DNA from: Nymphaea colorata
Lineage: Eukaryota > Streptophyta > Magnoliopsida > Nymphaeales > Nymphaeaceae
DNA length: 64,000 bases
Direction of reading: 5' to 3'
Assembly: GCF_008831285.2 (NCBI RefSeq)
Contig: NC_045141.1
Coordinates: forward strand, 11,210,106 to 11,274,105
Shown: positions 26,083 to 37,877 of the stretch, piece after piece
Layout: each line of letters opens with the position of its first letter
Position numbering within the stretch: position 1 is the first letter of the stretch
The notes under the pieces: generated by a model
What the model saw: the letters and a program-made list of their open reading frames with translations, nothing else
Database searches by the model: none
Told to the model about the DNA's origin: nothing
Made by a program: the position numbers and the translations under genes

Positions 26083-26280
26083 GGTCAAAATCAGGAAGAA
26101 AAAAAAGTAAAAGAAATTATGATAATAAAATAACACAAGAAAACATTTCAACCGTCTATCTAAGATCAGCTGATAAATAAATAATGTTGGAGTCATGAAT
26201 CAGCTCACATTTTAACATCCCTCACCCTTCTTTCACAGCTGTCAGATTGATCATATTTGGATAACTGCTCTTTTTAATGC

Positions 26281-26305
26281 AAAAAAAAAAAAAAAAAAAA
26301 AAAAA
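26281..26305. repeat. (A)n homopolymer
   Basis: A run of about 25 A residues. A TA run follows at about 26385-26401. Confidence 0.95.
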
Positions 26306-26649
26306 CCAGACCAAGTGGTGAAGAACACTGCTCACCTCCCTTGACGCGTTCCTAGGGCTTCCTTTGCTTGTGCTGGTGTGTGTATATATATATATATATA
26401 AAATTTGGAGATAAAAAAAATCATGTTGGAAGAAAGATCTTCCAAGAGATTCCTTGGACGGATCCAATCTTATGAGGAGGAGTTGGAGAATCCATGATGT
26501 AATCTTCACAAGGGGACCGCTGAATTAATCCACGAACTAATTTTGACAGCAGTCGGCGTGATTAAAGACTAGATCCGAATCTGAAGAGGGTTGACCATCG
26601 CCTCACGTCAGGCAGGCATCACGAAATGGAGTCTTTAAAACGCAATGTA

Positions 26650-26995
26650 TATTAATTTGGATACGCGGATGGCCAGATCGACTTTGATTTTGATTTGGTC
26701 TTCTCGACCAGCTCAGATCCATTCCAGGATCGATCTCGTCATCCTGATCATCACCTCCAAATTAGTCGTGAAGTAAAAAAATAATAAGAATGAAGGTCGG
26801 GAATATACATAATTCGGTCATAATAGACTATGACCGTCTGAACGGAATCCAAAAGGAAATATGTTGATCTTCGTTGAAAGTTGCCTGAAAGTGACTGAGC
26901 CGATCAATTTTCAAACCGCGTTGATGATGAAGACGAGTTGCAGTAAAAAGAAATACTTTGATTCATCTTATCATTAATAAAGGCTTGAGTTGAGC
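26650..26995 (+). repeat. Diverged dispersed repeat R1, copy a
   Basis: It aligns by eye with 28130-28615. Shared blocks are GATCTCGTCRTCCT, a segment around GACTATGACCGT followed by CTGAACGGAATC or GTGAACGGAATC, GATCAATT, CCGCGTYGATGA and a terminal ATCATTAATA. It is non-coding and unclassified. Confidence 0.6.
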
Positions 26996-27589
26996 AGTTG
27001 ACCAGAGCACGAGCAAAACCTGAATTTGAGAATAGCAAAAAGTTGGCATCTAGTTGGTTCTAGAAGACGTGAAAGCACATGAGTAGACATGGAAAGCTTA
27101 CCAACTCAAGTCTTTGTTCGCACTCCATTTTAGATGTACTTAGGACATGAGGAGGAGCCGGATTAAAAATATTTCTTCTTCTTAAGTTATTGTTGGCAAA
27201 AGCATTAATCCCGTCAATTCGATACTTAAATTTGAAGGATGAAAAAGATGATCGCAACCTAATTTGATCTGTAATCGAAACCGGGACGACGACGATTCCA
27301 CTACATCCAAATCCGCTTATGGTCTTGATATAACAACTTCTGATATCGAAAGCCAAACCTGGAATGACATTTTTCATGACCATACAATATCCATTTTATA
27401 TATTTCGAATTAAATATTCAGGTAAATAGGAATCTGAGTACGATTTCCTATGCCATTTTTCCACACGTCACTTAATCAGTTTCATCTAAACCAGGTTTTT
27501 TGGTGACCAATACTTGGTTATACAAAAAATTAGTGTCAGCTTTATTCCTCAACCAAAGGACGATTAAGTGAAAGAAAATTTTTGAGTGC

Positions 27590-27745
27590 GTGACATTAAT
27601 ATTATTTGTTTAGATAAATGACAATGTATGTGAACTACCACTTAAAAAAAATATTTATAAAAAATTAATTTAATTTTAACCTTGCTTAGCGATTGTATAA
27701 TCGAAAAAGCGTATGAGAGAGAGAAAAAAAAAGGAAGAGCAACGG
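27590..27745 (+). repeat. Diverged dispersed repeat R2, copy a
   Basis: The core reads ATTAATATTATTTG, followed by a GACAATG block, AAAAATATTTATA, and ends in a GAGA tract. The same order occurs at 30420-30565. No TIR or LTR was recognised. Confidence 0.5.
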
Positions 27746-28129
27746 TTAAAGAAAAGTAGCGCTTATAAGAATTGAACATGAGACATAATAAAGAGAGACC
27801 AACTTGCCGAGGTAACGGTCGGATTAATGGTTGACCCAAAAAATAAATTTTGACTGCACTCTAGACTCTATTCAACCTGTCCGTATCCTTTACCATGTGC
27901 ACAATTAAATACTTAGTGATTTTTTATTAAGAAGCACTAGTAATAAATTTTAAATTTTTAAGACACTTTGTATCGACATACAAATAAAAAAAAAAATTGC
28001 TCATAAGTGTCAATAAAAAAATAAGCATTTTTTTTGGGGTCAATATGGCGATTGCCCGCACAATGACCACACCTGCCTCCGCATCTGCCCGAGTTGATGA
28101 TACATCATCAAGTGAGCTAATCTGGTACG

Positions 28130-28615
28130 AATACTAATTTGGACATACCAACGACCAAATTGAATTTGATTTGTATAAACATATATTTATCCCTATCTAG
28201 AAGTACGATTTGGATTAGCCGCCGAGCTATTGGAAGGTTGATCTCGTCGTCCTTCATCACGTCCACAATTATGAAACTTTCAAAGGTGGGTGCAATGCCT
28301 GAGCCAATGAGTTCCATGTGTTACGACCACTAGAAACTAAAAAATAATAATAACAGTGATGTATAATTGGGATTAGGTACATCATTCCGAGCATTAGACT
28401 ATGACCGTGTGAACGGAATCGTGAAGGAGACACCATATAAAATATTATTGACTTGAGGAATTATATTACTCCTGGTTCAAAATTGCCGGGTAGTGATAAT
28501 TTGAACTGATCAATTATGGAGCCGCGTCGATGAAGATTGACTTGGAATGAGAGAAATAGAGCTCTATTGTTTTTCCTCCCATCATTAATATAGGCGCGGG
28601 GCACTTTAGGTTGTC
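28130..28615 (+). repeat. Diverged dispersed repeat R1, copy b
   Basis: It is collinear with 26650-26995 but carries extra internal sequence. Conserved blocks include GACTATGACCGTGTGAAC and ATCATTAATATAGGCG. It was not recognised as a known class. Confidence 0.6.
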
Positions 28616-28651
28616 AAGTCAATTTTTGATCAAAATGTTATAATTATTTGG

Positions 28652-28820
28652 GATCGTTTGGCAGCAGAGACAGAGATACTCTATGATTGTTTTATAAATA
28701 AATCTGTAGTCAAAATTATGGCAGATTTATGGAGCGCTAATACTAATGTTGCATAATTTGGGTCTAATCTTTGAGATAAAGTCATTAGACACTCAGAGTA
28801 TTCTTGCAGCCAAACGGCCT
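28652..28820. mobile_element. Possible short TIR element
   Basis: The left end GATCGTTTGGCAGCAG and the right end TTGCAGCCAAACGGCC form an imperfect inverted pair about 165 bp apart. The GTTTGGC terminus is shared in style with the element at 23345. No clear target duplication is visible. Confidence 0.4.
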
Positions 28821-29529
28821 CTTAGAGGACGTTTGGTAATAGTAGCACACTGTGCCCATAAATCTACCTTAGTTTTTGTGGCTGATTCATGAGGTAGTAA
28901 CTGTGTAACATTGTCACCAACCCAATGTTTCACGAATCTATTTTAAAGATTGAGGCAGATTCATAAAATATCAAAATACAATGTTCTACAAATCTGCTGC
29001 AATCTTTGAAGCAGATTCACGAAATGTTATGTTAGTGTTTTTACTGCCAAATTCCACGTTAATATTCTACAAATCTGTAGCAGTATGCTCCAACTTACTA
29101 TGTTGACAACCTCCTCTTGCTCTTTAAAGTGCATCCTTGCTCTTTAAAGTGCACCAAAGATGCTCATACAGTGGACATGATTCAGGAATTTGAAAAGAAT
29201 TCTATGATGTAAATTAATCCGGGATGGAAGGAGGGGGGCGCGCCTAGGCCATGGCCCACCCCAACTAACTGAAAAAAAAAATTTACATTACAAAAATTGA
29301 AAATTTTTAGTTGGATAATGTATTTTTTAGATTTGGGTTTAGTTTGGCCATACCCGAATAAGTTCGTTGGACCGTTTGACCCGCCTCTAAAAAAAATCCT
29401 CGTTCCACCCCTGAATTAATCCCAATAAAAGCAGCATTGAAATCATGTTTCAGATTTCAATGAGAAATCTCTAGCCGTCTCTTGTTGATTCAAAAATTTG
29501 GAATTCCTTCTTCACTTTGGTGTGCTGTT

Positions 29530-29910
29530 AGAATCTCACTATATTCCTTTGGTGCTTAAGGTGGGGAAATACATGGTGTCATGGAAGCCAAGGATACTTT
29601 ATTATGTGGGAAGACTTGTTTTGTTTTGAACAAACATGCCTTGACTAATATTCCTCTCTACTGGGGAATGGTTTTGAAGATCCCCGGAAACACAGTGAAA
29701 ACCTTAGAGAGGATTTGTAATCGGTTCTTGTGGAACATCTATTCAAGAGCCTCTTGGATGCTCTACATGGAGTGTGAAAACAGTATCTTAACTGTAGACA
29801 GTCTGAAAAGAATGGGATTACACAAGGCTTCTATGTGTCAGCTATGCCACTCTCATGCAGAAAGTCTCATTCAATTACTCTTCCACTGTCGAGTCCCTCG
29901 AGGCATATGA
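29530..29910 (+). pseudogene. LINE reverse transcriptase C-terminal scrap
   Basis: The frame from 29581 encodes NKHALTNIPLYWGMVLKIP, then KTLERICNRFLWN, matching the post-RT region of plant L1-type LINEs. It then jumps directly to CQLCHSHAESLIQLLFHC, a zinc-binding RVT segment normally more than 100 residues further on. An internal deletion is therefore evident. The fragment ends at TGA 29908-29910. Confidence 0.75.
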
Positions 29911-29942
29911 ATCTATGTCACCACCAACAGGTTGTGTAGCAC

Positions 29943-30130
29943 AGGGGCGGAATTAAAAATTTTTCCAGAAGCTGAGTAGTTTCAAACATTTTAACAAATG
30001 TTGAAATATATTTTTTCAATTTTTTCATACAGATAAAATTAAATTTTTTAAAATCTACATGTATTTTTTGTTTTTAAAATATGAGAGAGGGAAGCGCATG
30101 ACCCTTGTCAGCCCCCCTGCCTCCGCCCCT
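29943..30130. mobile_element. Short element with 9-bp AGGGGCGGA inverted ends
   Basis: It begins AGGGGCGGA and ends TCCGCCCCT, a perfect 9-bp inverted pair. The 188-bp AT-rich body resembles the elements at 15.1 and 20.0 kb. No obvious target duplication is present. Confidence 0.55.
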
Positions 30131-30419
30131 CGTGTAAAGAGGTGTGATAGCTGGGTTTGAAATGATGGATGCAAAAGAACTTCCACCAGGAGACACTGGA
30201 TAAGTGTTGGTGTCTGTGCTACCCACCTAGTAGTACTTTGGTGGATTTTGAAGGGGTAGATCGTAACGAAGGACAAAGAGAAAGAAAGATGCGTAACTTA
30301 TATGCAGGTAATTGCCTATACAAACTGACAAAAAGTGTTTATTTTTATATTGATATTTTTGGGTAATTTTTTTTCATTTACATATTGTGCCCATTAAGGT
30401 TGAAATAAAACTTTGAAAG

Positions 30420-30565
30420 CGTGCCATCAATATTATTTGCGTAGACAAATGGCAACGTGAACTATTATTTTAGAAAAATATTTACAAAAAGTAACTAATT
30501 CAACCATGCTGAGTGATTATGTTGGTCAAAATGAGTGAGAGAGAGAGAGAGAGAGGGAGAGAGAA
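30420..30565 (+). repeat. Diverged dispersed repeat R2, copy b
   Basis: It matches 27590-27745 in block order and likewise ends in a GA microsatellite, at about 30535-30557. Confidence 0.5.
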
Positions 30566-30569
30566 AGAG

Positions 30570-31955
30570 AGATTTCTTGGAATCATGAGGCCTTTTTTCT
30601 ACTTTACCAGATAAGGTTCATGAGGCACCGGCATATACTGGCAGAGTCAGAAATTTAAATTTTGGCAGGAAGAGCACTAATTCAAAAACTTCATCAATGT
30701 CTTTAGAGATATTTATATACATAAACAACGATCAAACATATAGCAATGTTGAGTCTTCGGTTCACAGAATGAACCGATTGAAAGCTTTTTTGTACATTAG
30801 TTTGTAATTCTTTGATTCCTCAGGCTCGACCCTTTATTAACATATTGACGAATCCAATATGAATTATGACTTGGATCAAATCAATTTTTTTTTTTAAATA
30901 TCTATACGTGCAATTCCTTCAAAACCTGAGGATATTCTTATATGTTTTTGTACATAATTCATAATACAATCTCATATTTTTTTTATCTTTTTGGAGACCT
31001 TTGACATAATTTTTTCAAGCCAGTAATGTGAAAGTAAACATATTTTGTAGAGTTGATATGAGCAATGCCAGACATATTTGGCTGAGAGATACTCACCATA
31101 TATTTCAAGGGCATTTTATATATAAACGTGTAAAAATTTAGAATCCACAGATAAGTAAGACAATTGCCCACACATAACCACATCTGTCTTCGCCCCTGGG
31201 CCCGCCAATGCCGGCATAGATTATTTAGAATTTGAGACGGAGCCAAAAAAGAAGAATATGGAAAACAAGGAACAAGAAGAAGGATATTCAACTAAGAACG
31301 AATCCTTCAAAAAGGGCTTACAATAGCAGCGCCTGATTCAGAGGAGATTCAAAAATGACAAACTAGATTCTATTGATCGCATGGTATGCATTGTAAATGA
31401 CTGCGACTTCCTCTTCCGTTTGTACGTGCTTTAAACTAGGAATTCAGTGGTTGGAATGAAGAAACTCAAGTCAAGAAAGGAACCTGTAGCGTGTAGACCG
31501 TGACTTGTGACCATCTCAACCGCTCAAAATTAATGTGGGGAGACAAGAGAATTGATGATGACGTACTCCTAATCACAGTAGCAAAATAGGCATTTTGCAC
31601 CAATCTTTTCGAATGAGTTATAATACGACTCAAAAGATTTGGTTTGTTCTTTGATTTCTCCAAAAGTTTTGAACAATAGAGATGTGATCTCCGCGATCGA
31701 AAGCTTAGAAACAATCCACTTTCATTTGATCATGATGTGGTTTAAGTGTAGGTAAGTCTTCATAAGGACCGAAGTAGTTTGATCAAAAGCTTTTGAGACA
31801 CAGGAATCATAGTTATTGACCGATTAAGTAGATCTCAAGCCATAGTATTCATGACAGTTCCTAGACCTCCAGCTAGGGATGTGGTACACCGGGCAAGCCA
31901 AGCTCATGCTCGGCCAGTTTGAGATTGGCTCGAGTAGTCGAGCCAAGCTCAAGCT
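30570..31955. other. Gene-free stretch
   Basis: No gene was seen. A TTCGCCCCTGGG motif near 31190 resembles the end of the AGGGGCGGA element family, but no matching left end was fixed. Confidence 0.4.
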
Positions 31956-31960
31956 CGGGT

Positions 31961-32429
31961 TGTTTAAGCTTGTGTCACTTGATTCATATATCTTTTTTCT
32001 TTAAATAAAAATGAAACCACAAAAAAATGGTTAAAATTTATCAAATTTATGGTCATACCCTTGAAGATTAACAAACAGAGAAGATATGATCTGAGTCGAA
32101 TTTAAACAACTCAGATCATATATTCTTGGTTTGTTTAAGCTCCTGTCACGTGATTCATATATTTTTGTCTTTAAATAGAAATGAACATCACAGAAAAGGG
32201 TTAAAATTCATCAAATTTACCGACATACCCTTGAAGATTAACAAACAGAGAAGATATTATTTGAGTCAAATTTAAACTAAACAAAGAATATATTATTTGA
32301 GTCGAATTTAAACAATTCGGATCATATGTTTGTTTAAGCTCGTGTCACTTAATTCATATATTTTTTCTTTAAATAAAAATGAAAACCATAAAAAAGTTTT
32401 AAAATTCATCAACTTTACAAACAGAGAAT
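31961..32429 (+). repeat. Three-copy tandem repeat, 171-199 bp unit
   Basis: Units start with TGTTTAAGCT or TGTTTAAGCTC-like sequence at 31961, 32132 and 32331. They share blocks GTGTCACTTGATTCATAT, TTTAAATA, AAATTCATCAA, ATACCCTTGAAGATTAACA and AACAGAGAA. Unit 2 carries a small internal duplication of its ATTATTTGAGTC part. Unit 3 is cut after about 99 bp at the left border of the inverted repeat. Confidence 0.85.
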
Positions 32430-32465
32430 ATAATCAACACGCAACCCATTCTACTTTAATCTCTT

Positions 32466-32499
<34 letters not shown>

Positions 32500-33342
32500 C
32501 ACACATTGTTTAACACAATTTTCATATATATGTAAACTGCCACTATGATCACCACAAAATTTATTTACAGCCTTTTTTGGCAGCTTTCTTTTTCGTAGAT
32601 GACGGCTAACTAAACTATATATGCTCAGTGTTTTAGCATTCATTAGCATAGTAAGAAACCGTTTAAAGTAGCACCTTAAAACTAAATCTTACAAGCCAAA
32701 AGAAACGCCAACAGCTTTAGCTTTTTTTGTTCTCTTGATTCTTTGATGATAAAGGACAGGACAGTACCATTTTCAATTAGCTGTGTCTATTTATATGCAC
32801 GCGTTTTGCAGCAATTCAAAGCAAAGTGCAATTTTTCCACATCTTTGATTTGGAAATGTGGACTAGGACCTCCTGTAATGTGGACTTTTCATGGGCATCA
32901 TCTTTGATTTTTTCTTTTTCTTTTTTTGTGGAAAAATTGCACTTTGCTTTGAATTGCTGCAAAACGCGTGCATATAAATAGACACAGCTAATTGAAAATG
33001 GTACTGTCCTGTCCTTTATCATCAAAGAATCAAGAGAACAAAAAAAGCTAAAGCTGTTGGCGTTTCTTTTGGCTTGTAAGATTTAGTTTTAAGGTGCTAC
33101 TTTAAACGGTTTCTTACTATGCTAATGAATGCTAAAACACTGAGCATATATAGTTTAGTTAGCCGTCATCTACGCAAAAGAAAGCTGCCAAAAAAGGCTG
33201 TAAATAAATTTTGTGGTGATCATAGTGGCAGTTTACATATATATGAAATTTGTGTTAAACAATGTGTGGAGAGAGAGAGAGAGAGAGAGAGAGAGGGGGA
33301 GAGAGAAAGAGATTAAAGTAGAATGGGTTGCGTGTTGATTAT
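32430..33342. repeat. Long near-perfect inverted repeat (412/416-bp arms, 85-bp spacer)
   Basis: The left arm 32430-32841 and right arm 32927-33342 are reverse complements. By eye I find only two substitutions outside the GA/CT microsatellite: near 32520 against 33248, and near 32600 against 33175. The microsatellite differs in length between arms. The spacer is 32842-32926. Mirror-image 60-70 codon frames in both arms are a by-product of the symmetry. A read-through transcript would fold into a hairpin of over 400 bp. No target duplication or known TIR was found. It could be a foldback element, a palindromic duplication or a hairpin siRNA locus. Confidence 0.95.
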
Positions 33343-33349
33343 TTTGAGA

Positions 33350-35690
33350 TTAAAAGACAGACATAGAGTGATGGAATAAATGAAAATAAAACATTAAAAT
33401 ACATTACAATATAGAGCGATAGAAACATGTGTCACGTATGGAGTTCGATCCAAATATCATACATTCATGGGAAAAAGGTCACTGAATTCTTCTTTTTCAT
33501 TTTTATTCAATCATTTTTATATTCTTAGCTAGAAGTCAAAAATTTTAAATTGTGAAGATTGTACCCAACATGTATTAAGAGGATATTAAAAATAAAGATG
33601 ATATTTTTCTACTCATCAAATCCAAGAACATCATAATTGAACATCCTCATTGCTCAACTCAGCCCACGTAGAATCTATCGCTCTCCCTCAAGTTAAAGGA
33701 CAAAGATACCAAAACCTCAAATTTCAAACATTGGCAAAGTTCACTAGTTCAAAGAAAAAGTAATTTATTGCTAGTTGCTAACACCACTTGAATCATGTCA
33801 AAAATTTATGGTCTTTGAATCGGGTCGATAACCACTAGTTACGTAATGAACACACATATGTGACATAATATTCTAAATGAATTAGCTACGACTCTCCCCG
33901 AAGTTATAGGACAAAGAAAACAAAGCTTCAAATTTCAAACATTCACAAAAAATTACAAGATCAAAATAAAACATAATTTATTAGTATGTCTGACTGACAC
34001 CACAAGATTATTCAAAAAAATTTTGGTCCTTGATTTACAATGAGAATCAATGGTTAATTAATGAAACACACACACGCACGCACGAAAAGATGACTAAAAT
34101 ATTACTTAGCAATTAGTTAATCAAGAAGAAAGCTACATTCCAGTACTATGTGAAGAAATGGAGTAACTGGACAAATAGAAGGGGAAACAAAGACTAGAGA
34201 GGAGGGAGGGATATAAACCGTCTGTATCATTTGTTCGAGAGTTCTACATACATGGAAAAGAAAGTGATGTCTACTCGCTCATTCTCTCTTTTATATAACT
34301 ACATAATTGTGGAAGTTGAGTACTTAAACGTTATAAAGTTCATCTACAGTAAACTTTAATGTAGATCTTAAGAGTAAGGATCAAATTTGAACATGTTCAT
34401 GGAAGAATATAATTGAAAATGTTGATCAATTGATTTGTTCCATCGAGTGATCAGATCATCATATAGTTCTCATTGGCTTGTCAAGCTATTGTTGGAATAC
34501 TATCTAAAAAGCATGTGGTTTTGGTGGTCTTCCACATACACAAGATCCACCTTTTGGATGAATAGATCTGCACATAAAGCAATTAGTTTTCTTGGCATTT
34601 ATGAAAGGGGACAAGAAAAAGATGACAAATGGTAATAATAAGGCTCACCAGTTTTATAGCCTAAGACATAGTTGTTCTTGCTTTAGTTATGTGCCATATG
34701 TTTTAAGGTTTTAGTTTTATTCTCATTCTAAATTTCATATTTTTTTCTAGAACTGCGTTTGTTAAATTTTTGCATATCATGCACTTCAGGATATAACTTT
34801 CTGCCTTGCTAGGAACTAGCCTATTGTCTACTTGTATGTCCTTTGACATATATTTGTTTCTTCTAACATAACGCATTTCATGCCATTCACCTTAGCCCAT
34901 ACGCATCTGGTTAATTTTCATTAACCTTCTCTGATCTTTATGTCTTTATCATACAAAATTTTGAGTTTATATTTATCCATTTTAAAAGCAACAAGTTAGA
35001 AGAGAAGACTTCAGCTTAACTCTTTGTAAAAGCGACTATGGTGCACAATAAGCATGAGCTGAGTAATCCCATTGTAATCCATAATTCCGGCGGTATTAAG
35101 TCGTGACGTTGAAAGCTATGGGACAAAGTTGAGCAATCAAGAAAATTAATTAGTAATCATAGAAGTGAATTGTACATAGAACTCCAATTCTTATAAAAAT
35201 GAAAGACATGCAATATCCAAAACTTTACCTGATGAGAAAACTGTAGGTTGCATGTGAGTGTGTAAGCTAAAGATTAAGAGTGATGAGCCATTGAAAAGAT
35301 GCAAAGTTATAATTAATCTTTATCTAAAAGTGTATGAGACAATTATAAGGAAACCTTTGCCCCCAGGTTTTTATATGCCCTTTATCCGAACCTTAATAGT
35401 TAATACCTTTGTTTAAAAAATGGCTTGTATATCTTGTGAATGTTAAGAATGTTTTCTTGAATGATATTGAATCAAGAAGTTTCTACAAATGTCACTTCAG
35501 TATTTGATATCCCTGTCGATAGATATTACATCTAGAAAAACTTTGATGTTTCAGAGAACCCCTATGGCTAGGCTTCATTTGATTGATTCAGTAAGTTATT
35601 TTTGAATGAAATTTTAGATAATGACATTGTAGACATGCCTTATTTGCCGAAGATACTCATAATGATTTTGTCATTTTATTACTTTACATT
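33350..35690. other. Gene-free stretch
   Basis: AT-rich DNA. Two related segments, at about 33660-33860 and 33895-34070, share CTCTCCC, a GTTAAAGGACAAAG or GTTATAGGACAAAG motif, and CTTCAAATTTCAAACATT or CCTCAAATTTCAAACATT. This suggests an old local duplication. No gene was recognised. Confidence 0.4.
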
Positions 35691-35699
35691 GTAATATAA

Positions 35700-36560
35700 T
35701 TGTTATTAAAGAACGATGAAGGTGAGATCAAACAAATGAATTTTTTATTTGAAATGTCATATCTAGATTTGCGAGTATACTCTCCCCTAAATGCAATACC
35801 TTAACTTTTCAGAGGATATGCTTTATCATAAACCAAGTTTACCTCCTAATGTCAACAAAAGATGAGAGATCAATGGTCATGAAATGGTTTATACACTTAA
35901 ACTTTTGAAGTGAAGATGAAATTTTGATGATAGAGTGGAGACTCCTACCTTGTATCAAAAGCTTGCGAGAGCCTTGTCTGATGTATCTAGTAATAAACTT
36001 TATATTGCCAACTTTATCCTTGTCGCAGGCCTGGCTAATTCTAGCAAACTCCAACTCACGGCCGAGCTATGATGAGGGCCATTAAATATATAAAAAAAAT
36101 ATTGCAACCAAAGGATTGATTTTATCCTCTTCATTCGAATTATAACCAACATGAGACCACTAGTTCTTGTAATTCTATAAATTTCGTAGAGGTGTAAGAA
36201 GTAGAAAAAAATATTCTTATCCTCTGATAAAGTTGAATGTTTTGCCATGATCACAGCAATAATGAAGGATATTTGTAAGAGAAATCTTATTAAGGATATG
36301 GCAGTTCATATTGTGAAGTCAATCTTTGTTGTGGCAACAAATATGCTATTTATGTAGCACATAATCTCAATTTCTATGAACATATCAAACACAATTGAAA
36401 TCGACGTATTATAATTGTGAAAAATTTCTTAAGAAGACCACATAGCTGCTTCTTGTTTTCTCAGAGCTGTGATTAACTGGCTTTTCACTAAAGCTCTTGC
36501 ATCACCTTGTTTTTCATTTCTTATTGACAAGCTTTTCATTGACATACAATACGTTTAAGG
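35700..36560 (+). pseudogene. Heavily decayed Copia RT/RNase H fragment
   Basis: Frames read by eye give a GEIKQMNFLFEMSYLDL segment near 35720, TPTLYQKLARAL near 35940, an AVHIVK-like segment near 36300 and WLFTKALASP near 36479, followed by FLIDKL. The order matches the end of a Copia polyprotein (RT tail, RNase H, ADxFTKAL motif). There are many stops and shifts. It lies just downstream of TAF5 but on the opposite strand. Confidence 0.5.
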
Positions 36561-36569
36561 GGTTTATTT

Positions 36570-37870
36570 ATATCCCCTTTTATTATATTTCTTCTTTTCT
36601 GCATTTATACATTTTCTGTTTTCTTTCCTTTTTATGTTCATTCTGTCTGCTAGTGTTTCTATAGCAATTAGAGGCTTCAAATATCCAGTTTTCTAGTTCT
36701 TGGATGGTTTTCATCAGCTAAAGAAGTTGTCGCCTTCTGATTACAAAGATGTCTCTGTCCGGGATAGGCTTCTTTTGTAGCTTTATAATGTAAGACGTTA
36801 CTTTTAATATTTTTGTTTGCTTCGATGAACATTGGAGTGTGAGCCAAGCCTCTTTTCTAATTTTTTCTTGTTGCACTGATATATCAGATTTCCTTCAACT
36901 TCTAAACATCTCTGCCGTCGGTCTTGAGATACAAAGTTACAGCGAAAAAGACATATTGCACCTCGAGGAGTACGTAGCCGACTAAACGGACGGGGATAAG
37001 AGGCAGCATGTGCAGCCCTAACTGGTCCTCCACTTGGAAGTGCTTCACTATACAGTGAAGAGCCCTCAAAATATTCTTGGAAGGACTTCCCGCTGATAGG
37101 GAACTCTGACCCACATCATATGACCACTGACTTAGAATCCACTATTCAAAAAAATGCGCAAGAGAGAGAAGGCAGCATTAGCTACGCGATACTTTGGTGG
37201 TGTTATGCAAAGTTCCAGTGAGTTTCTCTACTGGCAGAGATGCGTGTCATTTGGCTTTAGGGCAATACGAGTGACCAGTTTTTTCCTTCAATAAACTACC
37301 TTTGGTGCACTACAACAAATAACAATATTGCTGATGGATGTCCCGGTACATCACGAAATCATGTGCAGTGACACCATCTTGGCGGCCATGCACACCTTGA
37401 TCGACCTTACATAAAGGCTACAAACACAGAAGATGAAGGGGCAAATACATTTGGACAGTTGAAAGCCTGGATGATTTTTCCATGTGGTTTTCTTTTCCTT
37501 TTTGCAAGATTGGCTAATGATTCCAGCGGATCTATTTTTACGAGAGTAATTGACCAAGAAAACGCTTGCATAACTTTAGGAGCAATATGCCATGGTTTTC
37601 TATCAGTGTCCTTTTATGTCCTCTACGTGAACCTTTCTCCTTTTCTAACAAACTACAGTCTCCCAACCAGATTCTTATGACCCAAAAAACCGGAACCACA
37701 ACGACCAAGATTTTGCAGTAGAATAATAATGACTGACCATATGTATAAACAATTCCGTTACATTTTACAAAAAGATGGATCTTGTCAGGTAATAGTTTTG
37801 CTTGCGTAAAAGATTGTTAGCCAGGTATCCAGACGTGATGGCCTGATGGGCTGGACACCGCTCCAAAAAG
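36570..37870. other. TAF5 3' flank
   Basis: This region should contain the TAF5 3' UTR next to 37878. No other gene was recognised. A minus-strand 70-codon frame at 36902-37114 has no clear homology. Confidence 0.4.
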
Positions 37871-37877
37871 TATTAGA

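Noticed and set aside
36902-37114. Possible exon downstream of TAF5
   Set aside because: TAF5 ends cleanly at TGA 37880-37878, and this frame has no recognised homology.
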